Source: Odiellus spinosus (lineage: Eukaryota > Arthropoda > Arachnida > Opiliones > Phalangiidae). From it: a stretch of 64,000 nucleotides of DNA. Location: the NCBI GenBank assembly GCA_963920705.1, contig OY987227.1, positions 11,945,602-12,009,601 on the forward strand, given 5' to 3'. Shown here in pieces: positions 37,260 to 49,600 of this stretch. Positions within the stretch are counted from its first letter, which is position 1. Each line of letters starts with the position of its first letter. Position numbers and translations under genes: made by a program. Under the pieces are notes generated by a model, which saw nothing but the letters and a program-made list of their open reading frames with translations, was not told the DNA's origin and ran no database searches.

Positions 37260-38840
37260 GAAATGTAGAGTATTGGATGAGTAGAAGAAACAGCGAAATA
37301 GGCAAAATATTATATCACATTGAACCTATATGCATTTCTTCAGTATACCAACACAACCCTAAATAATTCTCTACTTAAAACCAAACCTAACTAGAGAAAA
37401 AAAGGAAAATAAATAAGATATAACCACATAGATTTCAAGATAAATAATCCAGTCCATAATTCAGTATTAAAACAAAAAAATCAGAATTAAGACAACTGAA
37501 ATTAGCAATCTTTGGTAATATGTAAAATAGCCCTTACACGAACAATTTAAGTATAGCAAATTATCAAATAAACGCCAAATAAGTCAATTAATTAAAATTA
37601 AAAATATTAATCTTACCACTACCAAATAGCGGGCAGAAAACACAGACATCAAGATAACATTAGCAAAATAAATTTTCAACACCGGTAATCCTGAGAACTA
37701 GATTCTACAAAATCTTCTGGAATAATAAATTTATTTTAATCTAAAAAATATAAAATCTTAAAAAAAATATCTATACAAATAACATATTGATAAACCAATT
37801 AAAATTAGATGCGAAAAACATTTAATCTCGATATGAGATTAAATACACAAGGTCAAGGTTCTTCTTTTAAAACCATATCAGAATTTTGACGGTTGTAGAG
37901 TATTTGTAGACCAAGTAACGTGAAAAGGCAAAATGTTATATCAAATGGAACCTATACATGGCTTCAGTATACAACACAAGTTGTGAAACAAACGTTATTT
38001 TACGTGACTACACACTAGCTAAAACATCACCGAAAATAAACGACAGTAGGCATTAATAACTCTTTTACGAAAACAAAAAATTACTACAGAGAAAAATGAG
38101 TCAGAAAAAAAAAACCTTTTGATTTCCAAACTAATATTTCAGTCACAACTCAGTAATAAAAATTAGAGTTCAGGTCAATGAAAATATACCAAAAATGTCC
38201 AAACAAATAATAAACGCATCAAATAAATGATTCAAATTCAAAATTACTTCCTTACCAATAAATTGTATTCAAACGAATGAAACTTAATTTAAAATTTCAA
38301 CGAGTCAAATCTCTAGAGAACAAACTTCGTCGAAGATTTCAAAAGAAATGAAACGATTTTACGTTCAATAAATTAAAATTTAGATAAGCAAGGTCAAGGT
38401 CCCTCAGTAAAATCATATCGGCGTTAAGAAAACTAGAGTATTTGTAGACCAAGTAACGTCATTAGGCAAAATATTTGATCAAAATCAAGTTATGACCTCG
38501 GTATCGTCATATAACCGTAAATAAACATATTCAATAAACAATTAACGAATAAGCTTTCCGCATAACACGCTAAACTACGAACTGTGACGTACAATTTCGC
38601 TTTTTGGTGCTACACGACCTACAGATACCTTATAAGCCTACGTCTAAAAACACGTTTTTTGGTGATAATGCTGTGAGTAAAGAATAGATGTTTCTCTTTT
38701 GGCCCTACCATAAATTTTTTATATTTTTTTTTTCTGACAGGGCAGACCTGAGTAAAAATATACCAAGTTGTGAAACAAACGTCATTTTACGTGACTCCAC
38801 ACTAGCTAAAATGTTACCGGAAATACACGACAGTAGGCAT
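37260..38840. repeat. Internal tandem duplication in the right large copy
   Basis: A unit with tagagtatttgtagaccaag and ggcaaaat recurs at about 37266 (diverged), 37897 and 38427. aagttgtgaaacaaacgt with acgtgact.cacactagct appears at 37979 and 38764. Spacing is about 630 and 530 bp; the middle unit lacks the part that holds the gcataacacgctaa motif. Confidence 0.7.
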
Positions 38841-39073
38841 TAAAAGCCTGGTTCTATTATACTTAATTGGGATTAACATTAAATTCATGTATGAAAAAGT
38901 GTGAAACTAAAACTAGCAGTCATCACGAGATCCAATCACGTGATTCTTTTCCTCACTCTGTCTACATTTCACTCTTGGGTCAACCATATCATACATGACT
39001 ATTAAAACACGAGAAATTTCAATGTCAATCCGTTTTAAGAAAGTTCGTCAATTGTTAATTGTGGCATGACTAA

Positions 39074-39599
39074 AGCCGGATTCACACAGACCTATTTTCA
39101 CGCTTTTCACGGTCACGCGCGAGGGGCAATGGGCAAACCACTCTTGGAATCAGGTGTACAAACTAAATGGAATCACGCGAATCGATTCGGAATCAGGAGA
39201 ATCGATACGGAATCACGCGAATCGATTCGGAATCACGCGAATCGATTCAGAATCAGGAGAATCGATACGGAATCACGCGAATCGATTCGGAATCACGCGA
39301 ATCGATTCGGAATCACGAGAATCGATACGGAATCACGCGAATCGATACGGAATCACGCGAATCGATTCGGAATCACGCGAATCGATTCGGTATCACGAGA
39401 ATCGATTCGGAATCACGCGAATCACGAATCAATTCGGAATCACGCGAATTGATTCGGAATCACTGACAATCAAATGAATCTGGAATCAGGTGTACAAAAT
39501 TTTTCTAGAGTGGTTTGCACCTCGCTCGCGCGTGCTAATGGTACTTCTATGAGTTCACGAGCGTGAAACGCGTAAAAACAGGTCTGTGTGTATCCGCGT
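39074..39599. mobile_element. Family E element carrying a satellite, nested in the right large copy
   Basis: Ends aagccggattcacacagacc and aggtctgtgtgtatccgcg are inverted repeats. Inner stems are gggcaaaccactct / agagtggtttgc, with gtgcgcgag-like motifs. It sits where the sister copy reads gcacgaattacctggttcg; here the flanks are atgacTA and TAacctggttcg, consistent with a TA target duplication (Tc1/mariner-like). The centre is a 20-bp satellite. No transposase. Confidence 0.82.
39165..39470. repeat. 20-bp satellite, about 15 units
   Basis: Unit gaatcacgcgaatcgattcg, with variants aatcaggagaatcgatacgg. Each intact unit contains the 12-bp palindrome CGAATCGATTCG. Because 20 is not a multiple of three and the unit has no stop in any frame, all three forward frames are open (39066-39477). 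These ORFs are a by-product, not genes. The array is flanked by direct copies of ggaatcaggtgtacaaa (39147 and 39482). Confidence 0.95.
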
Positions 39600-41103
39600 T
39601 AACCTGGTTCGCTCTGCGCATGTACACAATTTCGCACGAAATACATTTGCGAAACGCGCGAAAATTATAAAAAAATTAATTTGAAAATCCGTGCCAGTAA
39701 TTAAAACCAAATACGCCACTGTTTGCAAGTTTGCCAGAAGATTACGATATTTCCCCATACATGAAGCTGATTCTCCCAAGAATATCAAAAAAAATCACAT
39801 TGATATTTTCCATGCGTAAAGAGGTTTCCGACTTCAAATTTAGTGGTCTACACATACTCGCGTGCTGGCGAACTCGATTTTACACGTGTCACAAATACAC
39901 TGGAAACCTACTCTACTTCTGTTCGAGGAGAGTTTTCACGACTATCATTTTTCTTAAGTGGTTTAACATTATGCATAAATCCGCCTCAGCTTCAAATCTT
40001 ATACACCAATTCCCCTTGAACTGGTTAAAAATTCACCGAGTATAATCGAAGTTATTATTGTCTTATCTCTTATCTAAATTATGTTGTTTCAATCTTCCAT
40101 ACCCGTGTAAACGCACCTTTATTTAAGTTCTTCAATCCACCCCAAGTTTGCACCAGAGATAAGCCTATACTGCCCGTTATACCTTTGCTTTTTCGAGTAA
40201 ATGATATATATGGAAAATAGCTTAGGCGCATGCTGCCAACTAAAACTGCCATTAATCGGTCAAATTTCTTTAAATTTTTGCATAAATTCTCAAATAACTT
40301 CTAAACTATCTCGAATTTTAAATTAATTTTTCGACTTTCTAATTAATTAGATTAAGATGAACCATTTTAATATTTTTAATTATAATATAAATTAATATTG
40401 CGTTTCATTTCCCTAAACAATATCAAACAAAATCACCCCATGAGGCTAATTTGCATACGTTCCAAAAAGATACTATATAAACCTTTCGAAGGGCTATATT
40501 AATCGAAGTAACCGTGCGTGATGGCCATGAAGTTAGGGGGAAAACCCCCCCCCCCTTTCAATGTCTTGCTGATTCTTGATCTCTAGGCGCTTGGCGACGC
40601 AATTTACCCATTGGTGGGGCGATGTTTGGAGTCAGTGGAAGGTTGATGTGAACTGTACTAGTGGGGGACGCCTCGCTAGTATGGAACGCTGAGATCGGAA
40701 ACTGGAGGTTGGACCTTGGTGCGGGGATGGTCGGAGGTGATTATGACAGTGGGAGACGTCCCATTGCTTGTAATCGCCTTCGGCTGTTCAGCATCGAGGT
40801 TCGACCGTAAAGTGGATGGTGGAATGCGATGATGTGCAATGGGAGACGTCCTGTTGTATGTCTTTGCACGACACTTGAAACTCAATGTGGCAGCCACGCT
40901 TAAAGGAGGTAATTCCACGGAATTGAACGATAAGCTGGTATGATTACGTCTCTAGACTTTTGGCTCCACGAGCTAGGTCACGTGACTTCCGTTTACACAG
41001 GATATCCGCTTACACACACAGACAGACACACAGACAGACAGACAGACACACAGACACGACCAGTGTAACACCTCCCCCTGAACTAAAGTTCAGTCGGGGA
41101 GGT

Positions 41104-42962
41104 AAAAATGATAACCTGTTTTGGTATTTAATTAAAAGTAGAATCAAATACGCTTCATATCTTTGAGTTAAAAATCCCCGCGCCATGCCCAATCTTTGAT
41201 TAATCTTGATTATTTTCACTCTCACAATCGCGCGTACTACAGCGCTTGTCGCGGATATATTACGAAGCCAAAGGTGGGGAATTTTTTTAATTAGTAGAGT
41301 TTCTCCTTTTAATTGAATACCAAAATCTGAATTCAGATTTTTGCAATATTCTCGAGTGTTTTAATCGATAAAAAAATCAATTCTATTTTAGTTTTAACCC
41401 TCCCTTTAAGTATTAATTATTAATATAATACTTGAATCGTTGATGAATCTTGGTTTAGTTTTTCAGTTATTACGTACTATATTCCTTTCCGACGAATTCT
41501 GAATTTGATTGTGTAAAAATTTCTTATCTAGCTATAACAACACGATTTGTTTACGATAACTCGCAGTTAGTATTTCCGTATGGATTCAGCTCATTTTGAA
41601 ATCAAATTTTTATTCATATCGTACCCTTAAAAATATTCTTCCCGACAAAATACATATTGTCACAATATTTCCGGTGCATAATCCTCGACTTGAAGGGGGG
41701 TAGAAATTCGTAGAATTGCTTTGTGGAATTTTAAAATACGCGACTGATAGTCTTCGTTTCCTACTACTAATTGTAGTCGTTTTCTATCGTGTATGGCTTC
41801 AGCTAAATGACACAACCAAATATGCCCCATGCACTCTTCATTTGATTCGTTTTCATTTTTAGTATCCGTTTACCCTTAAAATGTTATCTGCTTTTTAAAC
41901 CATTGTAGACCTTGTCGAATATTAATTGCGCCACGATTAACGGTAAGAAAAATAAGTACATTTATATCAATCTTCAATTTTTTTTAAAGATATAAGACAG
42001 AGTGACAAATTATTGTTCTTTAAAATATACAGAATTTATATGGGCTGTAATTACAGATCCGACGTAGCTTCCCCTTTAAGCAATTTCGGGCGCAGTTTTG
42101 ATTATTGACTATATTTTTTGCTTAATTAGAGTAAAAATGTTTCGTAGAGAACCGCCATTTAATTTATTAAATTTAACGCTAACTAAACCGCGGAAGAAAG
42201 CTCAGATATCCAAATTGTCATTTGAAAGATGTAAGGTGGTTTTGGGAGAGTTCGTCCGAGCTTATATTAATATAGAAATAACCAATTATATGATAGTGGC
42301 ATTGATTTAAGATCAAATGTTTGATATCGTGCCTTACGTTTTTGAAGAGGGGACTGTTTCAAAGTTTCGGGTGTGAAGTAGGCTTGAATGTCTCGGACCA
42401 AGGAACGCGATGGGGTCGTCTCGACCTTCTTCTATACTAAGGTTTCCTAGTAGATTTAAAAATAGATTTTAGAATTTGTAGGTCAAATCTATAATCGTTC
42501 AACGCGCCTGAATTTCAGAGTAGTTTGTACCAACTTTTTTCTTATTTCCTGGGTTCTAATTCGGATGGGTTGTATATCTTCGTCGCTGAATTTCACGGTT
42601 TTCTTCACGTGGTAACTGGTTCATTACTTTTACAAAAGCGCAATTGTCAAATCTATTTTTATTCTAACCACTAACTTGGTTGGCCAAGAAACCCTATACT
42701 TGCTGTTTAATTTAACATTTTTAAATTATTCTATCAGTTTATTTATAATATTTATCGGCACTCTCTATACCCCTGGAGTTTCCTTCCAGGGACATTTATT
42801 TACATCCAATTATTCTTTGGTTCACGCTATTTTCAAATCAGGGTTAGAATCGGGTAGGGAATTGGGTTTGATTCGCTGAAGGGTAAAATTAACTGTTGTT
42901 ATTTTTTTTTGTGAGTTTTTGACTAATTTCTCGTTATTTTATTTTTTCCGTCTTTTCTTTAG
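41104..42962. other. Region upstream of NCX coding exon 1, no gene recognised
   Basis: AT-rich; ORFs at 42098-42310 and 42676-42879 show no known domain. Part of it may be the NCX 5'-UTR intron, since a good acceptor ends at 42962. No promoter motif was convincing. Confidence 0.45.
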
Positions 42963-43077
42963 AGTGTGGGGGTGATAGGCAATCGCCTAGGCCCCTGACG
43001 AATCGACGTCCTCCAAAGGAAATCGTAAATTTCCATTAAATCCTTCGGACGAAGCGAATCCGAGCGGCATCGCAGCC
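42963..43077 (+). other. NCX: Probable 5' UTR part of NCX coding exon 1
   Basis: A strong acceptor-like signal (a T/C-rich tract ending tcttttctttag) ends at 42962, and the next 115 bases lead to the start codon. In-frame stops lie upstream of the ATG. This suggests that the first coding exon is spliced to one or more upstream non-coding exons. The exact acceptor could also be the second AG at 42963-42964. No transcript evidence is available, so a local promoter with an unspliced leader remains possible. Confidence 0.5.
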
Positions 43078-43697
43078 ATGGTCGCTAGCCGGAAACGCGT
43101 TTGTAGCGGGTCTTCCTGGTCTTCTTGGGCGCGACCCCAGACATTATCGTGTTCCAGATTTTTATTGTTAGCGACAGTCTTATCGTCGGTGTGTTGGACG
43201 ACGATCGAAGCGGCGAACGCGGCCGTCAGCCCGTTAGCGGCGCCCCCGTCCAACGGTAACGGTAATGGCAACAAGACGGCCAAAGAGGGTATCTGCACGG
43301 ACGGTTTAATTTTGCCCTCGTGGCACCCTCTCGAGAATCTCAGCACGGGTGACGTGGTGGCCAGGGGTATCATTTACTTTCTGGCGTTGGTCTACATGTT
43401 CGTCGGCGTCTCGATTATCGCGGATCGTTTCATGGCGGCCATCGAGGTCATCACGTCCAAAGAGAAGGAGGTCATCTTGAAGAAACCCAACGGGGAGACG
43501 CAAATCATCAACGTTCGCATTTGGAACGAGACCGTCTCCAATTTGACCTTGATGGCGTTGGGTTCTTCGGCGCCCGAGATCTTGCTCTCCATCATCGAGA
43601 TCTACGGTCGCGACTACCAGGCCGGTGATTTGGGACCAGGAACGATCGTCGGTTCCGCCGCCTTTAATATGTTCGTTATCATAGCCATTTGCGTGTG
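43078..43697 (+). CDS. NCX: NCX coding exon 1: signal peptide, TM1-TM3, alpha-1 repeat
   Basis: Encodes residues 1-206 plus two bases of W207. The ATG has a strong context (gcagccATGg). It is the first ATG after an in-frame TAG at 42988-42990, which settles the start. Residues 1-26 are basic and polar, 27-40 hydrophobic and 45-50 rich in Ala, fitting the cleaved signal peptide of the family. Sequons N65-K-T and N87-L-S lie in the predicted extracellular segment before TM1. The stretch YMFVGVSIIADRF and the ion-binding alpha-1 repeat (about 154-205, with conserved GSSAPE and N at 198) are diagnostic. The donor is tg|gtgagt at 43698. The small Gly/Asn-rich stretch at 58-65 is a local feature I do not know from other members. 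The ORF on the opposite strand here is a shadow of this exon. Confidence 0.96.
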
Positions 43698-46600
43698 GTG
43701 AGTGCTTTATCTTTCTCTACAAAATATTTATCTTATTAACTCGTATAACGCGACGTTATCGTAAGTTGGTTGCGTGACGATTTTATCAGATAAGTATTTA
43801 CGTTGGTTAAATTAGATTATAAATAGATAAGAATGAAACTCCGTCGCTGACCTCTATGCGACTATAGTGAAATTTTGTTATCATTCTTCGCTATACCAGT
43901 TAAGGCTTCGTGTTATGGTTTTAATTCTGTCTTCTGACGTCACGAAGATTGTGCTAGTTTTAGTTATTCATCTAATTATGATATTTCAAAATTCAAGGAT
44001 TCGCGTGTTTTAATCACGTGATCAACTGACTTAGGTTTTGAAAGAGCAATTACAGGTGGAAACAATTTTACTTCACTATAAATATACCCACTGAGAAAAA
44101 CAAATAACTCGAGACTGCAAGGTTACTGCGTAGTAAATGTTTTTTGTTTAAATAAACAAGCAGCCCGACTCTTTATTACTGACGTCACAAATCCTTCAGG
44201 GAATTTTTCAATTTCAAAGAAAATTTACGTGTTTGACCAAAGTTCAATTTGACGAAGCCCGAAATGAGTCAGATTGCGTGTATACTTTAACAAAAATAAT
44301 TTACTACCCTTGTAGTCTCGAGTTATTTGTTTTATCTCAGTGTGTGTCTTGTATATTCAATTAGCCAAAATAAAACAACCAGCGCAGTATTCGCGAAACT
44401 TTTGATAAAGCGTTTATTTTCCCCGCTCAGTCAGCCAATGTTTTGTCTCGGATCACACTTAAAACGCTGATAACCCTAAATTGTTTTCCACCCGTTATTG
44501 TTATTCTTAACAGCGTCGCAAATATATTTTGTTTCATTACGCGATTATAACGGTTCTTTTTTCCACCATTTCGCGTTTTTATCGGCATTGTTGCATTTTC
44601 GATGTCCGTTTTGGGCGTGAAGGGCAGTACCGTGTTCGGAGAATCGTAAAATCAAGCACTTGAGGGTTTTCTTCGTGACGATGACGTGGAGCGTCTTCGC
44701 TTACGTCTGGCTGTACATCATTATCGCGGTGATCTCCCCGGGCGTGGTCGAGTTGTGGGAAGGTCTAACGACCTTCATCTTCTTCCCGGCCACCGTCTTG
44801 ACGGCGTACATCGCCGATCGTCGGCTGCTCATTTACAAATACATTTCCAAAAATTACCGCATGAACAAGCGAGGTGTTATCGTCGGCGGCGAGGGCGAAG
44901 ATATGGAACTGGGATCCGCGCACAAGGCCAACCATTTACCCGACGGAGGAATGATAGACTTTAAGGTAATTTAATTACTTATAATATCTAACTGAAATGG
45001 CGTAATGTTAAACTTTAATCCTATAACAATTGCCGTTATTGTTTGGGCTATTAAATTGAATATTTACCCTCCTTAATATAAAGTAGACACACAACCTGAC
45101 TCGATTCGGGCCTCGTCAAATTAATATCTCACCAAGCTCACGAATTTAATCTTCAGAAATTAAAAAAAAAAAAAAAATCTGAGGCTGTTTTTACATACGC
45201 GTGACGTCATTTAATATACTCCCATTGAATAACTAAAGAAATCGGCTATCACAATGAGGAAAATCTTCTAAATAGATATCTGATTATCTAACGATTCCTT
45301 ATCTCGTTTTAATACGCAAATTTCACTAAAGCCGTGTTCACACTAGTGACTTTGAATCCAATTTGAGCCGGTTTAGAAAGGTAAAATAATAAAATTTTTC
45401 GTGGTTTCCGAAAAGTAATTTCTTGAGTAGTCTATTGAATGTATCAAAACGATTGAAAACGGTTTTAAAGTTTCAAGTATTATATACAAACAAACATTTA
45501 GTTAGAAATCAATTTTTAACATACTCACAGATCGCCCCAATTGATTTCAAACTAAACATTTGTGAATTGGGCTTATTTTAACGATGAAGAATCGATAGAA
45601 AAGATATTTTCGGTCTTAATTCTACCTTTAAAATGGCAAATGACGCTTCCATGTCCCATATGCAACTCTCAAAAGATCAATTTATTTCACGTTTTTTGCA
45701 ATGTCCTAACGATTGTTTCTCTCGCAGCCAGGTCCAAACGATACCAACGATGAAGTTCGAGAATTTGAAGAGCATCGTCAACAATATATCGATATTTTGA
45801 GGGAACTTCGAAGGAAGCACCCTGACGCTTCCATGGAAGAGCTCGAGATAATGGCGAGGGACGAAATTATGGCCAAGGGACCCAAAAGTAGGGCCTTTTA
45901 CCGGGTTCAGGCAACCAGAAAGCTCATGGGTGGAGGAAACATCATGAAGAGAAAGAATCTCGCCAGGTAAAAATAATTTCATCGCTACCATAAATATAAT
46001 TAAATTCCCTGCAACGTTACAAGTTAGGCTTAACGTACTGGCTCGATGTAGATTATAGAGAAGGTCTGATCGACATGGTGTTCTATATTTTAAAGGCATA
46101 CAATTGTTCCAGAGAAAAACTGGGGCGGATTGATACAAAATATTAAACCTCATAGATAGAAAAGTAGTCTTAAACAAGAGCTTAGTAATGGTAAATGCAG
46201 GAGTATATAAGAAACCCCCTTGGGGAGTATGAAATCGCCAATTCAATACAAACACTTGTTAACACTCGCTAACAAGGAGATTTCTAAAGGTCGGGGTCTG
46301 ATTATTTTATCTTTATTCATAATTTGAAATTTTCCACGGGAAGTCTGAATGTAATAGAAAAATTTAACTGATTATTATTAATAATTAAATGCTTAATAAA
46401 ATATTTGTGAATTATCTTGTCCAAACCCCGACCGGTAAAGATTTTGCCCCGCTAACAATCAATAACATGATGGTGGTGGACTTCGTAGCTCGCCTTACTT
46501 CGATATTTTGTCACAGTCTTTTGGTTTTAACCTCGAATCGGAAGTTAAAAAGGCTTAACTCTCACGTGCCAAACGAGCTGCTCAGTCTCTGAATAAGAAA

Positions 46601-49600
46601 ACCGAAAATAGCTCCGGAAGAGAGAGAGTAGGAAAATGTTTTGGCGCGTAAAAAAGGTGAAACTATTAGACAAGCGGTGATGCAATCTTTCTACATGGCA
46701 AAAACGTTTTTGTTTCAAGATTTTCAATACGTTTCATACTTTCCCACTTAAAGTTATATGCTCCTGGTTTAAATCATTAAGCGACATTAAATGTGCGTTC
46801 ACACTAAAAACTTTCAAACCGTTTTGAATGGTCTGTTTAAATTGACTTAAATTATAACATTTCTAATGTTTTCAAAGTGTAGTGTGGGCGAGGTTTATGT
46901 GAACCCAATTCTAAGATCGTCCTTTAGCATTTGCATTTGGTTTGGTAAATAATTTTGTATAAACAGTCTCGCTATATCTCAGGTGAGCCTTTGAAATGCA
47001 AGGTCCTTTAAATCAATCCGTCTAGTCTATTTCTTCTGTTCAAGCGGAGTTAGCCTAATAGGCAATTCTGAGGCTATTAATACTCAATGTTAAACGCTAC
47101 AGAGGAGAAAGTAGTCTTTAATAACCGAGGTTCCAACTCTCCTTGAACTAGACTCTATTACAAGCTAACATTTAAGGATTTTAAGCCGATAAACTCTTTT
47201 GTGTATCGAAACCTCTTCAATATAGTCTGCATGGTAGTATCATTTAAATTTAATTGAATAATTATGTTTGGGGATCTCTCTAAGCCAACATCACATAAAA
47301 CCTTGATGTCTGGAGTTTCCCTCAATTCCTAAGGGTAGAATCTGTCTAAGTAACCCATTTCCGGTGTAATTCTTCTATAGAAGTAGTCCTCTTTGAATCT
47401 TTCTAACCTTGTGCGTTTCTTTCATGCTTTCTCCCGGAAGCCCTACGTTAAGCGAGAAAAGGTTCAGGATCTATTTTGTCTTTTCCAAAAATATTTCCTT
47501 TTTTTTCACTCTTTTTCTTCTTCTTCTTGACTTCGAAAAAGCACAGTTTCGATTTTTTCAATTTTTTAATATTTTTTCCCTCAATTTTTCACGTAGCAAC
47601 TTTATTATTAAATTTTTTTCTTGAACCTTATAGTAAAATTAGGATAAGTGCTATAGTAAAACTAGTTCCAATCTTTAAAATGACATAAATTCTCATAGAA
47701 AAGTCATTTTTACAATGGAAATTAATGTATTTTCTAAGATTGTAACAATACAGTTAAACTACGTTTTATTATAACTTGATTTACGCGCGATGCATTTTGG
47801 TAATGACGTAAGTTTATAGCCTAACTTGTGATTCGTAAGTCTGTAAGGAATTATTTGACTCGGGATATAATATATGATCTTCCTCAACATAGTTATCTGG
47901 CCCGGGTGGCACCTACCTTTTCCTAGTTGGGGTGGTGTTACTAAAAGTTAATTTAAAAGAATAAAAGCTTGTTGTCTAGGGGTTAGGGTTTAGTAATTAA
48001 TTAAGGTGTCTAGGGGTTTAGGGATTAATAAGATAGATATTGAAAGTTGCCACACTAATGATTTTAATATCATGTGACGAAATAACACACTTAACAAACA
48101 TCAGTAAAGAATAAAACAAATAAAACAAATAAAACAAAACAAAGTACGTTACGCATCCTATAAGTCCGTGGTTCACGGCTAGTGACAGGCTACCACCTTT
48201 CTTTGTCTCCCGCACATATTGGTCAGGCAATTATAATTGCCGGCGCGCACAACAATGAACCGCGATGAATATATATATATTCATTTTTCTTAAATTATTC
48301 GGTCCGGCACTTAGGATTAATATTTAGCGGCCGCGCTCAAACCGCGTACCGATTCTGGGACTTCGATTTTTCCCGCGCAATCATGTTAGGCCGACTAGAC
48401 CCGTGGTCATTTGTTTTTCGCGCTCTTTCGTTTTTATTTTACGCTCCAAGTTGTGGCCTCTCTCTTCAAATTGTTCCGAGAGTCTCTCTATTTCGGGACC
48501 ACCAGTCCCCTCTTTTTGCCGGACCTTTTTCGCGGGCTTTTTGGGTGCAGCCAATCAAAAGGTTTGGGAAAACTTAATTTCCCAACGGTCAAAATGACCT
48601 TGCGGGTTTCTTGGATATCTTCGGCGTTCAGCGATTGTTCTCGCCGACCAAGAAATTCACACACACCACAAAGGTGATACGCCGACGCCAAGGCGCCAAC
48701 GTTCTTTTCGCCGGACAAGCGGACGCCAACCCACGTTCAATACAATCAGAAATATTATATACAATAGCGAGCAATAGTTAATGGTAAAAATATATATATA
48801 CAATGTGGATGGCAACTCTCAATACTTTTCGGGTTTTTCTTGGAAAAAGATATTTTTAAAAGCGGGACCGTGGACAATATAGAAAAGGGAGAAACACTGA
48901 ATCCATAGGTAAAGGCATGTGCCGCCAATTATAGGCTTATAGAAAAACGAGGAGAACGAGGGAAACCCCGCGCGAAGCTTGCCTCCGCTCTCTAGGGACC
49001 CATCAACTGTCATCTCTACGGCCAGCGTTAAAAATAACCGTCGAGGAGTCGCCTATGTTCGAATTTTAAAACTATTTCCAATAAATATATTAAATGAACC
49101 AAATTTAGCGTTACAACTCATCTGATGCGATTGCTTCTTAATTATATTTGCCTTTATTGAAAATTTAATAAGGTTATATAACATATTGCCCAAATATCTC
49201 AACCGTCAAAAGCAATCAGATTTTGGGATCATAAGTTATTTTTATAAATTAATATATAGAAGTATGGCATGCATTTATTGAATTAAATTATTAATAAGAA
49301 TAGATCGATCCCACATCAAGACGTCCTAAATTAGTCTTCCTCATTAGAGTAAGAGATAATACGGTGAAAGAGGACCAGATTTAAAATTATCTGAACTAAT
49401 CTAAAGTGATATTTCAATTTATGCATTAATTCTCGTTAAAATAGGCCTTCGTTAGTAAAAAAAAGCTAGATATTAATTTTTAAGTTACTCGTAAACTAGA
49501 ATCTCATCGTTTAACAGTGTTCAACCAACACGCCCCTTAAGTAGGGAACCGGAAACCTGTTTTAAAAATATCTAATTCTAATTAGTCATTTGAAACCAAT

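Larger units (their letters stand above)
37155..41103 (-). mobile_element. Large non-coding repeat, right copy, inverted (about 3.9 kb)
   Basis: Reverse complement of 21256-24916: aacaagttgggaaaccaaaa at 37171 mirrors 24886-24906, and aactaaagttcagtcgggga at 41081-41100 mirrors the start of the left copy. It differs by a nested family E insertion (39074-39599), by lacking 22262-22826, and by extra tandem units at its inner end. A minus-strand ORF at 40676-40918 corresponds to the 90-bp tandem units and is not a credible gene. A cagacaga microsatellite is at 41020-41056. Confidence 0.8.

Noticed and set aside
39066-39477. Three overlapping plus-strand ORFs of 99-128 codons with repeated ESRESIRNHANRFGITRID-like protein
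   Set aside because: They are the three frames of a stop-free 20-bp satellite; being open in all frames at once is a property of the repeat, not evidence of coding.
40676-40918. Minus-strand 80-codon ORF in the right large copy
   Set aside because: It spans the 90-bp tandem units; I do not treat the open frame as a gene because nothing in the translation resembles a known protein and the rest of the repeat is non-coding.
1-42960. Search for reverse transcriptase, transposase or viral genes in the repeat-rich half
   Set aside because: No ORF there is long enough or shows catalytic motifs; all mobile elements seen are non-coding.
42987-43595. Minus-strand ORFs of 65-128 codons opposite NCX exon 1
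   Set aside because: The plus strand encodes an unmistakable NCX segment; the antisense frames are compositional shadows of GC-rich codons.
44627-44628. Alternative exon 2 acceptor at the second AG (44626-44627)
   Set aside because: It would put exon 1 (phase 2) out of frame and give an immediate stop; the AG at 44621-44622 gives a gapless family alignment.
45677-46255. 192-codon minus-strand ORF
   Set aside because: It overlaps NCX exon 3 and a family D repeat, and shows no known domain.
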